Shown here: positions 1 to 8,368 of the stretch, one piece after another
How the letters are laid out: each line of letters opens with the position of its first letter
How positions within the stretch are numbered: the stretch's first letter is position 1
Assembly: GCF_019048265.1 (NCBI RefSeq)
Contig: NZ_CP077311.1
Span: forward strand, 3,481,001 to 3,545,000
Length of the DNA stretch: 64,000 bases
Direction: 5' to 3'
Source: Aeromonas sp. FDAARGOS 1405
GTDB lineage: Bacteria > Pseudomonadota > Gammaproteobacteria > Enterobacterales > Aeromonadaceae
Notes under the pieces: model-generated
What the model was told of the DNA's origin: nothing
The model's input: only the letters and a program-made list of their open reading frames with translations
The model's database searches: none
Made by a program: the position numbers and the translations under genes

Positions 1-854
1 CGCAGGTGGTGATCAGCGGTTATCAGCCCATCGCGGAACAAACCTGGGTGCAGTTGAACCCGGAATATTACCCCCTGACACGCACGCCGCCCGCCATGTT
101 TGTTGCGTGGCGTGGCAACCAGTTCCCGCCACTGGCCCTGAAGCAGAAGCATGGTCGCTGGCAGATCCTCTTTCCCGCCCGGCTGGTCCCCCCTTTCGAT
201 TTGTTCGAGGGGGAGGCGCAGCTTTCTAAAACCTATTTGGCAAGGCTGCGACGCATCGATGAGATGGCTTACGGGGTCGTACATGGTCAGGTGGGGGCAA
301 TCGTGCAGCAGGGGAGTGGTTTCCCTGGTTATGGCGCGCAATCCATCGCGCCCTTTATCGCCGAGTTCCGCACACCCCAAAACACGTTCGGTGGTGTCGA
401 TATTTCCACCGATACCGACGAGAGCGAACCTCTGCTGGCTCAATTAGGCGTGACGTTTCGCACTGCGGGGATGAGTGGTGCACAAGGATATGAGGGAGTA
501 GCGAGCGCCGATATGGCGCTCGTCAGCAGCAAGGCTAGCTTATCCGCAGGCAGTGATGCCATGCTCACCCTCTCTGATCCGGCAGCAGGCGACCCACAAA
601 CCGTGTGTCATCAGGTCGCGGCAGGGGAGACCCTGTGGCGCATTGCCAACCAGCTATCCAGTGCCCGGGGGGCTGATACCTACAGCTATTTGTTGGCGCT
701 GGTGGCGGAGAATCAGCAACGGCTTGGCAAAAGCATTCGGGTCAGAACGGGGGATGGCCTTTACTGTCCGCGCGCCGAGACCCTGGCGAAGTTTGATGCC
801 CTGAGCCCGGCCCAGCGTCAGCAGCAATTTGCCCGACTGGAGCAGGGACGCTAA
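1..854 (+). CDS. Edge-truncated protein with C-terminal LysM/FimV-like segment (partial)
   Basis: The reading frame is open from the left edge, so the true start lies outside the window; the GTG at 6 is only the first in-window start codon. About 283 residues are visible. The N-terminal two thirds match no family I recognise. Near residues 200-255 there is a stretch beginning [14 protein letters not shown] and ending GDGLYCP, which resembles a LysM or FimV N-terminal fold (GETLWRIA is typical of both). That suggests an envelope protein that binds peptidoglycan or belongs to polar or pilus assembly, but this is inference from one short motif. It ends 116 bases before rplY, which has its own promoter. 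Confidence 0.6.
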   Translation, partial: QVVISGYQPIAEQTWVQLNPEYYPLTRTPPAMFVAWRGNQFPPLALKQKHGRWQILFPARLVPPFDLFEGEAQLSKTYLARLRRIDEMAYGVVHGQVGAIVQQGSGFPGYGAQSIAPFIAEFRTPQNTFGGVDISTDTDESEPLLAQLGVTFRTAGMSGAQGYEGVASADMALVSSKASLSAGSDAMLTLSDPAAGDPQTVCHQVAAGETLWRIANQLSSARGADTYSYLLALVAENQQRLGKSIRVRTGDGLYCPRAETLAKFDALSPAQRQQQFARLEQGR

Positions 855-870
855 ATGCAGAATCGGTACC

Positions 871-899
871 TTGTATCCGCATTTGGCCCGTGGTAGTAT
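871..899 (+). promoter_or_regulatory. Probable sigma-70 promoter of rplY
   Basis: TTGTAT at 871-876 and TAGTAT at 894-899 are separated by exactly 17 bases. This would start transcription near 906, giving a leader of about 65 bases before the rplY ATG. Seen by eye only. Confidence 0.5.
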
Positions 900-970
900 T
901 CGCGCTCGTTTTGCGAGGTGCCGACCGGTCGCAGTCTGCACCATACATTCCTTTAAAAGAGATACATACT

Positions 971-1258
971 ATGTCTTTCGTATTCCAAGCTGAAGTCCGT
1001 TCTGACCTGGGGAAAGGTGCGAGCCGCCGCCTGCGTCAAGCTGACCAAGTTCCTGCCATCGTTTATGGTGCAGGTAAAGAAGCCCAGTCCATCACCGTTG
1101 ACCACAAGAAATTCATCCTGGCCCAAGAAAAGCCGGAATTCTACGAGTCTGTACTGACCCTGGTTATCAACGGCGAAGAAGTTAACGTAAAAGTGAAAGC
1201 TATCCAGCGTCACCCTGTACGTTACAAGCTGGTTCACCTGGACTTCGTTCGCGTTTAA
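971..1258 (+). CDS. rplY: 50S ribosomal protein L25
   Basis: This 95-residue protein is the short, single-domain form of ribosomal protein L25, which binds 5S rRNA in the large subunit. The start [20 protein letters not shown], the [14 protein letters not shown] segment and the [24 protein letters not shown] end are typical. The length matches the E. coli type rather than the longer CTC form. The frame is open upstream to 890, but the ATG at 971 gives the conserved N-terminus and follows a purine-rich AAAAGAGA at 955-962. It is flanked by a promoter and an intrinsic terminator and looks monocistronic. Confidence 0.96.
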   Translation: MSFVFQAEVRSDLGKGASRRLRQADQVPAIVYGAGKEAQSITVDHKKFILAQEKPEFYESVLTLVINGEEVNVKVKAIQRHPVRYKLVHLDFVRV

Positions 1259-1280
1259 TCACGAACTGTCAGGTAGCAGA

Positions 1281-1306
1281 AAAGCCACTTTCAGGAGTGG
1301 CTTTTT
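1281..1306 (+). terminator. Intrinsic terminator after rplY
   Basis: AAAGCCACT and AGTGGCTTT form a 9-bp stem with a 6-base loop, ending in a T run, 22 bases after the rplY stop. Confidence 0.85.
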
Positions 1307-1367
1307 GCTATAAGGAATCTTGTGAGCGGACTGAAAGAACAATCAGGTCAGCCACAGCCACAACCGG

Positions 1368-1760
1368 TTATCCCAGCTGGCTAAGCGCTTGTTGGCAGCG
1401 CTGCTCGGCGGCATCCAGCTCCAGCAGCACCATCCTGATATCCTCCATCTGTTGCTGCAGCGTCTTCCGTTTCTCGGTGACCAGCCCGAGCATGGTTTGC
1501 AGCTGGGTACGGCTGCTCTTGTCGGCATCATAAAGATCAAACAGCTCGCGGATCTCGGCGAGGCTGAACCCGAGCCGCTTGCCGCGCAGGGTGAGCTTGA
1601 GGCGAACCCGATCCTGCTTGCTGTAAATGCGGGTTTGTCCCTCTCGGGCGGGATTGAGCAACCCCTGATCCTCGTAGAAACGGATACTGCGCGTCGTAAT
1701 ATCAAATTCCCGGGCCAGCTCACTGATGCTGAAGCGCCGTCCTTCATCCTTGTTGTTCAT
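1368..1760 (-). CDS. MerR-family transcriptional regulator, LiuR-like
   Basis: A 130-residue MerR-type regulator. The N-terminal winged helix-turn-helix is clear (FSISELAREFDITTRSIRFYEDQGLL, residues about 10-35, with RIYSKQDRVRL following). A coiled-coil dimerisation helix fills residues 85-128. There is no C-terminal cysteine set for metal sensing, so it is not a metal- or redox-responsive MerR. It is divergent from an acetyl-CoA C-acetyltransferase gene, the arrangement seen for LiuR-type regulators of branched-chain amino-acid and acyl-CoA breakdown in gammaproteobacteria. The shared 122-base gap holds an ACGT-type operator candidate. The LiuR assignment is inferred from context; family membership is certain. 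Confidence 0.85.
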   Translation of the reverse strand: MNNKDEGRRFSISELAREFDITTRSIRFYEDQGLLNPAREGQTRIYSKQDRVRLKLTLRGKRLGFSLAEIRELFDLYDADKSSRTQLQTMLGLVTEKRKTLQQQMEDIRMVLLELDAAEQRCQQALSQLG

Positions 1761-1795
1761 ACAGACTTCTTGGCGAACTAAATCCTGTCTGCACC

Positions 1796-1810
1796 TTACC
1801 TAAACGTAAA
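1796..1810. promoter_or_regulatory. Candidate operator for the divergent MerR regulator
   Basis: TTACCTAAACGTAAA lies midway between the MerR and thiolase genes. It has an ACCT-N2-ACGT layout close to the ACGT-N2-ACGT core I recall for LiuR sites. The precise consensus could not be checked here. Confidence 0.35.
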
Positions 1811-1882
1811 CTGCACTGCAACTCTTGTTCCATCGCGTCAGAACCCCTATGTTATGGCCATGTAACAAACAGAGGCAGGCAA

Positions 1883-3058
1883 ATGGATATTGCAATTGTG
1901 GCGGCAAAACGGACTCCGATGGGGGCGTTTCAGGGGGCATTGGCAGAGGTCACTGCGCCTGAGTTGGGAGCCTGTGCCATCGAGGCGGCACTGAAGCAAA
2001 GTGGGCTGCGTCCGGAGCAGGTCGATGAAGTGTTTATGGGCAATGTGCTGGCGGCGGGCGTGGGGCAAGCGCCAGCCCGGCAGGCGTTGTTGAAAGCAGG
2101 GTTGCCAGATAGTGCGCCTGCTACCACGGTCAACAAGGTGTGCGGATCCGGCATGAAAGCTGTGATGCTGGCGGCGGATACCATCCGCCTTGGTGACAAC
2201 AGGGTGGTGGTGGCAGGGGGGATGGAGAGCATGAGCCGTGCCCCCTATCTGCTGGATAATGCTCGCAGCGGCTTTCGGATGGGGCATCAAAAGGTGCTGG
2301 ACCACCTATTCCTCGACGGTTTGCAAGATGCTTATGATGGCCAGCTGATGGGGATACATGCCCAGCGCAGCGCCGATCAGGCCGGTTTGACCCGCACTGC
2401 CATGGATGAGTTTGCCCTAGCGTCATTGCAGCGGGCCCGCGATGCGCAGCAAGCCGGCGCGTTTGTGTCCGAGCTGACAAGCGTCTATCGCGGTGAGCGC
2501 TTGTTGCTGGCCGAAGACGAACAGCCTGGCAAGGGCAGACCGGAGAAGATCCCGACCCTGAAGCCAGCGTTTGGCAAGGAGGGCACCATTACGGCGGCCA
2601 ATTCGAGCTCCATCTCGGATGGTGCGGCGGCGCTGATATTGATGGATGGCGCCACGGCGCAAGCCTGGCAGGTACCAGTGCTGGCACGGATCGTCGGTTA
2701 TCAGAGCCACGCGGCATTGCCCGCCGAATTTACCTCTGCGCCCATTGGCGCCATTTCACGCTTGCTGGCGAGTCTGGCATGGTCGGTGGAAGAGGTGGAT
2801 CTCTTTGAGATCAACGAGGCCTTCGCCATGGTCACCATGCTGGCCATGAGTGGGGTCGGCATCCCTCATCACAAGGTCAATGTCCATGGTGGGGCCTGTG
2901 CGCTTGGTCATCCGCTGGGGGCGAGTGGCGCGCGCATTCTGGTGACGCTGATCGCCGCGCTGCGGCAACGAGGTTTGCGGCGAGGCGTGGCCGCGATCTG
3001 TATCGGGGGCGGGGAGGCGACAGCTATCGCGGTCGAGGTGAATGACGAGACGAATTAA
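1883..3058 (+). CDS. Acetyl-CoA C-acetyltransferase (thiolase)
   Basis: A 391-residue thiolase of the AtoB/PhaA type, a cytoplasmic enzyme that cleaves acetoacetyl-CoA to two acetyl-CoA or runs in reverse. The catalytic triad is visible: nucleophile Cys87 in KVCGSGMK, His343 in ALGHPLGASGAR, and Cys373 in AICIGGGEA. GGMESMS and the NEAFA motif are also present. An AGAGGCAGG ribosome-binding site precedes the ATG. Divergence from a LiuR-like MerR regulator points to the last step of leucine/isovalerate or ketone-body breakdown, although no other liu gene is adjacent here. Its stop overlaps the stop of the convergent EAL-HDOD gene by four bases. Confidence 0.93.
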   Translation: MDIAIVAAKRTPMGAFQGALAEVTAPELGACAIEAALKQSGLRPEQVDEVFMGNVLAAGVGQAPARQALLKAGLPDSAPATTVNKVCGSGMKAVMLAADTIRLGDNRVVVAGGMESMSRAPYLLDNARSGFRMGHQKVLDHLFLDGLQDAYDGQLMGIHAQRSADQAGLTRTAMDEFALASLQRARDAQQAGAFVSELTSVYRGERLLLAEDEQPGKGRPEKIPTLKPAFGKEGTITAANSSSISDGAAALILMDGATAQAWQVPVLARIVGYQSHAALPAEFTSAPIGAISRLLASLAWSVEEVDLFEINEAFAMVTMLAMSGVGIPHHKVNVHGGACALGHPLGASGARILVTLIAALRQRGLRRGVAAICIGGGEATAIAVEVNDETN

Positions 3059-4278
3059 TTGGTGGCTTCCATCGCCAGCAGTTGTTCCGTGACCCAGGTG
3101 GTGGCGGCCAGATAGAGGTGACTCACCTTATCCTCGCTCAGCCCCAGGCGGGCTGTTCTGGCCGTTACCCGTGACCAGTTGGCGCTCTCGTAATCTTCAC
3201 AAAACGCGAGGTAGAAACCGAGATTGCCTTTTCGCTCCAGCAGCGCCAGCCGAATATCGTCGATAAGAGGGATAGTGCCGAGCAGCTTGTCCATCGGCTG
3301 CTCCATCAGTACATCCAGCAGGGAGAAGAGACCAGTGATAAAGGCCTGTTGTGCCTGCTGGCTCGGGGCGTGGGCGTGGGCCAGCAGTTCACAGAATCGG
3401 GCTCGGATCATCGACATCTGGTAGAGCTCGGCGCTCTTGCCCTTGCCGGCGCTGGTCGCGGCTACCAGCGAGACAAAGCGCTTTAGCTGGGTGTTGCCCA
3501 GATAGATGGCAGCCTGGCGAAATGACGAAATAGGGTTGGTGTGACCTTTGAGATGGTTGACATAGCGCAACAGCTTGAGAGAGAGGGAGATATCCTGACC
3601 GAGTAGCTGCTCAATCTTGTTGATATCAGGCTCTGCCTCGTTGACCACGTTGAGCAACTGCATCACCACGACTTGCGCTGGCTCCATGGTGGCTTGCTTG
3701 ACCATCTCGGGTCGACTGAAGAAAAAGCCTTGGAACAGCTGGATCCCCAGCTGTTTGACCCGTTCGAACTCAGCCTTGTCCTCTACTTTTTCCGCCAGAT
3801 AGGTGAGCCCCAGCGTTTGATGACGTTGGATAAACACCTTGATCTGCAGCAGGGGGGTAGCGCGAAGATCAAACTTAATGATGTGAATAAAGGGGAGGAA
3901 GCGCTCCCAATCCGGCGACATGGTGAAGTCATCGAGGGCCAGCTGATAACCCAGCTTGTGCAGCTGTTTCACCTTTTCCAGCAGGGCATCATCCGGTGGA
4001 GAATCTTCCAGGATCTCAATCACCACTTTTTCGGGCGGCAGGCACTCTGCCAATCCCTCCAGCAGCAGTGAGTGGGGAAAATTGATAAAGCAGGGGCGGC
4101 CCCCCAACAGCTGATCGATATTTTGTTGCAGAAACTGTTCAACCACCAGGCGTGACGTCGCCTGCTGGGAGGAGATACTCGGGAAGACATTATTCAGACT
4201 ATCGCGAAAGAGCAGCTCATAGGCATGGGTATTGAGGTCTCTGTCGAGGATCGGCTGTCTTGCTACGTAGGAATACAT
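3055..4278 (-). CDS. EAL and HDOD domain signalling protein
   Basis: A 407-residue cytoplasmic protein with an N-terminal EAL domain (about residues 1-200) and a C-terminal HDOD domain (about 205-400), the YuxH/CdgJ architecture. The EAL signature reads YELLFR instead of YEALLR. Several residues used for metal or cyclic-di-GMP binding remain visible: FINF, EILE, DDF, KFD and AEKVE. The characteristic loop glycine of DDFG is replaced (DDFT). Proteins of this type often bind partners rather than degrade cyclic-di-GMP; whether this one is active cannot be told from sequence. A GGAG ribosome-binding site sits 6 bases before the ATG. It is convergent with the thiolase gene. Confidence 0.88.
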   Translation of the reverse strand: MYSYVARQPILDRDLNTHAYELLFRDSLNNVFPSISSQQATSRLVVEQFLQQNIDQLLGGRPCFINFPHSLLLEGLAECLPPEKVVIEILEDSPPDDALLEKVKQLHKLGYQLALDDFTMSPDWERFLPFIHIIKFDLRATPLLQIKVFIQRHQTLGLTYLAEKVEDKAEFERVKQLGIQLFQGFFFSRPEMVKQATMEPAQVVVMQLLNVVNEAEPDINKIEQLLGQDISLSLKLLRYVNHLKGHTNPISSFRQAAIYLGNTQLKRFVSLVAATSAGKGKSAELYQMSMIRARFCELLAHAHAPSQQAQQAFITGLFSLLDVLMEQPMDKLLGTIPLIDDIRLALLERKGNLGFYLAFCEDYESANWSRVTARTARLGLSEDKVSHLYLAATTWVTEQLLAMEATN

Positions 4279-4394
4279 GCCTTGCTCCAGTAAAGGTACT
4301 GGGTTGATTTTATGGTGTTGCGGAACACTATGCCAGTTTTGACCCTGTTCGGTAAGGCAATAATTGGCATAGCGTTTTTCTGCAGGGAAGGAAT

Positions 4395-5651
4395 TTAGAA
4401 GAGATAACTCAATTGGGCGCCAGCCAGCCAGGCATCTCCCTCGGATGTCCCTTGGAAGGTGGAAATACTCTGCGGGTTGCCAGGTTGCAAAGCCATTTTT
4501 TCAGTAACATCAACCTTCTTGCCATCGATCAGGGTCAGCCCCAGATCCATGGTCAGGTTGGGGGTGAATTGATAACCCATCCCCAGGCTGTACCAAATTC
4601 GGTCTGCATCCGGAATGGAGATGGTACGGCGATCTGCTGGTACAGGGCTCGCATCGTAAGCTACTCCTGATCGCAGTTGCCACTGTGGAGTGAGTTGATA
4701 GGTCATCCCGATCGCATAGCGCCAGCTATCTTCCCAGTGTTCATCCTTGATATGCATGTTGGGCAGTGTATCCAGATCTGCTTCCAGCTGGACAAATTTG
4801 CTCCAGTTGGTCCAGTTCAGGCTGCCATGAATAGCCAGTTTTTCAGTCAGCTGATGAAATGCTGCAAGCTCTGCCGTTGCCGGTAGCGGAAGATCCAGAG
4901 AACCTGTGTCTCTGAGTTCTTTGCCGCTGGGCAGGCCAATGATGGCGTCACCCGAGAGTGTCAAGTTGACATCGTGCCGGTATGAGAGGCCAATCCGGGT
5001 CTGTTTGGATAGTTCCAGCAACGCGCCGACATTCCAGCCCCATGCCCAGCCATCTCCTTGCAGATGCTTTGCTATCAGGTTGCGCGAGGGGAAGGTGCCG
5101 CCGACTTCGCCCTCACCCTGAATAGCTGAAATACCGGCTCCCACCGACAACATCTCATTGATGCGGTAGGCAAGTGAGGTACCCAGATCCATGGTCTTGA
5201 TATCGGAAACATTACCAAAGTGCCCAGCGCTGTAGTTGTCTGGCATCTTGATGCCAAGGCCGTAGTAAGAGGTGGCCGAGAAGCCGAGGCGCCACTGTTC
5301 ATTGAGCGGGATGATCAAATAGGCGTTGGGTACCCAGGCTGCGGCCGCGATATCGTGCGCACTCGCATCCGAGGTGACGATACCAGCTTGGGTCGGCAAG
5401 CGGGTGTTACCTTCAATATTGACGTCAGGACTGACATAGATGACACCGCCAGACAGCGCCATCTGATCGAAGCGGGTCATGGCTGCTGCATTGCGGGAGA
5501 GCACACTGGCGTTATCCGCGATGGCTGCCTCACCGGCAAAGGCGCGTCCAAGGCCTGTGGCGGATTGTTCAGCTAGCTGGAATCCGGCTGCGTGGGTCTG
5601 ACCCGCGATCACCAGTAGGGCGATCGCGGACGGTTTGAGGATGGAATGCAT
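4395..5651 (-). CDS. FadL-family outer-membrane long-chain fatty acid transporter (first copy)
   Basis: A 418-residue outer-membrane beta-barrel of the FadL family, which carries long-chain fatty acids or other hydrophobic compounds across the outer membrane. Residues 1-21 form a signal peptide ending THA|AGFQL. The family's N-terminal hatch follows (QLAEQSATGLGRAFAGEAAIADNAS, shared with the second copy) and the NPAAM-like motif reads NAAAM. The C-terminus ends AQLSYLF with the aromatic terminal residue expected of a barrel. It lies directly downstream of a second FadL gene on the same strand, separated by a terminator and a FadR-like box, so the two are probably separate transcription units. 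Substrate is not predictable. Confidence 0.92.
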   Translation of the reverse strand: MHSILKPSAIALLVIAGQTHAAGFQLAEQSATGLGRAFAGEAAIADNASVLSRNAAAMTRFDQMALSGGVIYVSPDVNIEGNTRLPTQAGIVTSDASAHDIAAAAWVPNAYLIIPLNEQWRLGFSATSYYGLGIKMPDNYSAGHFGNVSDIKTMDLGTSLAYRINEMLSVGAGISAIQGEGEVGGTFPSRNLIAKHLQGDGWAWGWNVGALLELSKQTRIGLSYRHDVNLTLSGDAIIGLPSGKELRDTGSLDLPLPATAELAAFHQLTEKLAIHGSLNWTNWSKFVQLEADLDTLPNMHIKDEHWEDSWRYAIGMTYQLTPQWQLRSGVAYDASPVPADRRTISIPDADRIWYSLGMGYQFTPNLTMDLGLTLIDGKKVDVTEKMALQPGNPQSISTFQGTSEGDAWLAGAQLSYLF

Positions 5652-5711
5652 GGAAAAGTCCTTGCTGTTACCCGAAGGTTTAATCGGTCATATCAATGAG
5701 GGCAGGATTTT

Positions 5712-5728
5712 ATATGGTATGACCAGTA
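5712..5728. promoter_or_regulatory. FadR-like operator upstream of the first fadL copy
   Basis: ATATGGTATGACCAGTA matches the E. coli FadR consensus AACTGGTCNGACCAGTT at 12 of 16 defined positions, including the whole GACCAGT half. It lies 61 bases before the start codon of the gene at 4395-5651. Confidence 0.5.
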
Positions 5729-5859
5729 AGGCAACGGCAATGGCATCTATCTGGAGAAAACAAGATTAAATGCTGGAATGATGTGCTCTAATAGATTGAT
5801 TGAAAAGGAAAAATAAACACATGTGTGCTACATGTGTGCGCTGAAATGGGTTTTCGGAT

Positions 5860-5888
5860 AAAAAAAGAGCGCCTGTTGGCGCTCTTTT
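5860..5888 (-). terminator. Intrinsic terminator after the second fadL copy
   Basis: AAAAGAGCGCC (5863-5873) pairs with GGCGCTCTTTT (5878-5888) around a TGTT loop. A-rich sequence on its left gives a T tract for leftward transcripts. It can also act in the other direction. Confidence 0.85.
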
Positions 5889-5902
5889 AGAGTGAGCTGT
5901 AA

Positions 5903-7186
5903 TCAGAACTTCATGTTGAACTGGGCTGAGGCGAGGAAGGCGTTGCCGTGGGAAGAACCTTTCCAACGCAGAGCGTCTGAGTGGTTACGCAGACCCTCGT
6001 TGACATCAACCTCTTTACCATCCAGATAGGCCATGCCGAAATCAACACTCATATCGGTGTTGATATGGTATGTGGCGCCAGCGCTATACCAGACACGGTC
6101 GGAGTCCGGGATACTCAGGCTACGATATTCCGGTTCGATAGGACTGTTATCATATGCAAAACCAATACGTGCTTCCCAAGCCGGGTTGATATACCAGGTA
6201 CCACCGATAGAGTAACGAGTAGAGTCTTTAAACTTTTCGTCCTTTTGCAGACATACGCCGCCAGCGCATTGGTTACTGGTTGCTTTCAGCTCCTGGAATG
6301 CGCTCCAGTCAGTCCAGTTCACGGAGTAATGTACGGCGAATTGCTGATTCAAACGGTGATAACCGGCAAACTCTGCTTGAGCAGGCAGATCCAGTTTCAG
6401 ATTGCCATCAACAACGCGGTTCCCTGAAGTGAGTCCCTGGAAGTCACCATCAAAGCTCATATCGACTTGTGAGCGATAAGTCAACGCAAAGCGATTGTTT
6501 TCATTGACTTCGTACAGAGTACCTACGTTCCAGCCAAAACCCCAGGTGTCGCCTTTCAGGTGAGCCAGACGAGTATCCGTTGCCAGCGGACCGCCTTGAC
6601 TCGGCGGGTTCAACGGACCCAGCAGACCGGCATAGCGGTTCAGTTCGGCTGCACCGTAAACAGCATTAATACCTGCACCGACGCTGAAGTGTTCATTGAT
6701 GCGATAGGCGATGTTCGGGTTGATATTGAGAGTCATCAGCTCAGTATCACCAGCACCTGCACCAGCAGGGAAGGTTTTGGAGTACTCGGTAGACAGCCCG
6801 TAGTTGGAGAAGAGCCCGATACCCCAGGCCCACTGGTCATTCAGCGGCTGGATAAAGTAAGCAGCAGGAACGAAGGCTGCCGGAGCAATGCCTGATTCGC
6901 TGGCGGGAATTGGCCCAAAGGGAGTACCAACGCTGCCATTAACATCTACGTCCGGTTTGATGTAGGTACCGGAGACGGAAACTGCCATCTTGTCAAAGGT
7001 GGTCATGGCGGCAGGGTTACGGGACAATACGGAGGCGTTGTCGGCGATAGCCGCTTCGCCGGCATAGGCGCGACCCAGACCGGAGGCCGAGTGCTCGTTC
7101 AATTGGAATGCCGCGGCATGGACTTGACCGGTGGCCAGCGCGATGGTGGCGGCAATCAGGCTCTTCTTGAAAATAGTTGTCGTCAT
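5903..7186 (-). CDS. fadL: FadL-family outer-membrane long-chain fatty acid transporter (second copy)
   Basis: A 427-residue FadL-type porin. The signal peptide covers residues 1-24 (ends VHA|AAFQL). The hatch sequence QLNEHSASGLGRAYAGEAAIADNAS and the NPAAMTTFD motif are typical, and the barrel ends SAQFNMKF. One CAGGVC pair of cysteines near residue 305 could form a loop disulphide. It is closer to canonical FadL than its downstream neighbour because the NPAAM motif is intact. A 402-base upstream region carries a FadR-like box. The paired paralogues probably arose by tandem duplication and diverged. Confidence 0.93.
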   Translation of the reverse strand: MTTTIFKKSLIAATIALATGQVHAAAFQLNEHSASGLGRAYAGEAAIADNASVLSRNPAAMTTFDKMAVSVSGTYIKPDVDVNGSVGTPFGPIPASESGIAPAAFVPAAYFIQPLNDQWAWGIGLFSNYGLSTEYSKTFPAGAGAGDTELMTLNINPNIAYRINEHFSVGAGINAVYGAAELNRYAGLLGPLNPPSQGGPLATDTRLAHLKGDTWGFGWNVGTLYEVNENNRFALTYRSQVDMSFDGDFQGLTSGNRVVDGNLKLDLPAQAEFAGYHRLNQQFAVHYSVNWTDWSAFQELKATSNQCAGGVCLQKDEKFKDSTRYSIGGTWYINPAWEARIGFAYDNSPIEPEYRSLSIPDSDRVWYSAGATYHINTDMSVDFGMAYLDGKEVDVNEGLRNHSDALRWKGSSHGNAFLASAQFNMKF

Positions 7187-7588
7187 GGTGTTCTCTCTTG
7201 TAGGCAGATTTTTTTGCCGATATTGGCTGCACGTTCAATGCAAACCTCGACAAAATCCGTTTTTATTTCAGCTTCTTCCCAATCAATTCTGGCGTGATTC
7301 TATGGATCTGGTAGGAGGTAAGAAATCAGACCAGTGACAGCAGAATACATAAAAGTGATCGATGTGTTAATCATTTGTTTTAACTTGCTGTTTAATTCAT
7401 CATTTTCAGGGTCTAAAGGCGGAATATTGACCTGGATTGCTGATCTCCGTCACAAAAATAATTTTGTCAATTTTTCGAAATCTTGAGGCAAATGAGTGAC
7501 AAAGGGGAGTAATCAGGGAGGGAACAGGCAGCGGCTCGTGACCGCCGCCTGCTATTGAGGATGGATCTGAGGTTGTTAACCAGCGATG
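7187..7588. other. 402-base regulatory gap upstream of fadL
   Basis: No coding sequence seen. The only gene whose start faces it is fadL at 7186; the gene on the other side ends at 7589. It holds a FadR-like box (7320-7336) and, further out, GCTGATCTCCGTCACA at 7439-7454, which fits the CRP layout TGTGA-N6-TCACA at 8 of 10 positions. The second site lies about 260 bases from the start codon and is weak. Confidence 0.35.
7320..7336. promoter_or_regulatory. FadR-like operator upstream of fadL
   Basis: AAGAAATCAGACCAGTG matches the FadR consensus at 11 of 16 defined positions, with the GACCAGT half complete and the other half poor. Confidence 0.4.
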
Positions 7589-8368
7589 TTAAATGTCCCA
7601 CTGCAGACGTGACTGCAGGGCGTTGGCAACGGGGGCAAGTGGCTCTTTCATTTCGCCAATCAGTACCATATTGGCGCCTTTGAGCTGGACTATCTCCCCT
7701 TTGAGGGTGCCATCTTCAAAGGTGGCCTGTTGCAGGGTTAATGGCACATGTTTGGGCACTAAAAAGAGAGTGACTGGCCCCATCTTTCCCTGGATCACCA
7801 TGTGCAAGGCTGGTCCCTGATAAAACGAGCAGTGATTGACATAGGTCACCTTGAGCCCATCCATCCCGCTTAAGGTGGCGCCATACTTCTCCATCTTGGC
7901 ATTTATGTTATGCAGATTGACCTGCTCATCGACACCTTCAATAAAGGGTTCTTCGCCATAGACATGAGCCATCGCCACCTGTGCGAGGGAGAGGGCCGCA
8001 GGAGCCGTTTCTGGCAGCGTGATCCAGCGGGTGCTCATTCCCAGCAGGAAGGCGACCGATGCAGCCAGGGCGATCTGGCGCCAGGATGTTGATGTCCGGA
8101 GCTTGACTGGTGCCGTGCCAAGGGGGCGGGATGGCGGCATATCATCTGGCGCATCACTGTCTTGCAGCATGGCTTGCCTGAGCAGGATCCGCTCGGCCAG
8201 TCCGGCGGGAACCTCTACCTGCATGGCGCGCTTGAGGCTTCTGTCGAACTGCTTCATCTCGTCGAGGTAGTTCCGATTGGCCTGGCTTGCTTCAGCGGTT
8301 TTGAGAAAGTCCGGTTGTTGATCGTTGGGCTGGATCATGGCGTTGCGGCGAAATTCGAGTTCATCCAT
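7589..8368 (-). CDS. DUF3379 protein, probable membrane-bound anti-sigma factor
   Basis: A 259-residue protein resembling the DUF3379 family. Residues 1-90 are cytoplasmic and helical (LDEMKQFDRSLKRAMQVEVPAGLAERILLRQ is the typical anti-sigma-like stretch). One transmembrane helix lies at about residues 97-116 (IALAASVAFLLGM), and the rest would be periplasmic. The start overlaps the end of the upstream ECF sigma gene by 8 bases, and AGAGGA stands 7 bases before the ATG, so the two are translationally coupled. Overlap with a sigma gene and the single membrane helix support an anti-sigma role, as inference. The inducing signal is unknown. Confidence 0.8.
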   Translation of the reverse strand: MDELEFRRNAMIQPNDQQPDFLKTAEASQANRNYLDEMKQFDRSLKRAMQVEVPAGLAERILLRQAMLQDSDAPDDMPPSRPLGTAPVKLRTSTSWRQIALAASVAFLLGMSTRWITLPETAPAALSLAQVAMAHVYGEEPFIEGVDEQVNLHNINAKMEKYGATLSGMDGLKVTYVNHCSFYQGPALHMVIQGKMGPVTLFLVPKHVPLTLQQATFEDGTLKGEIVQLKGANMVLIGEMKEPLAPVANALQSRLQWDI

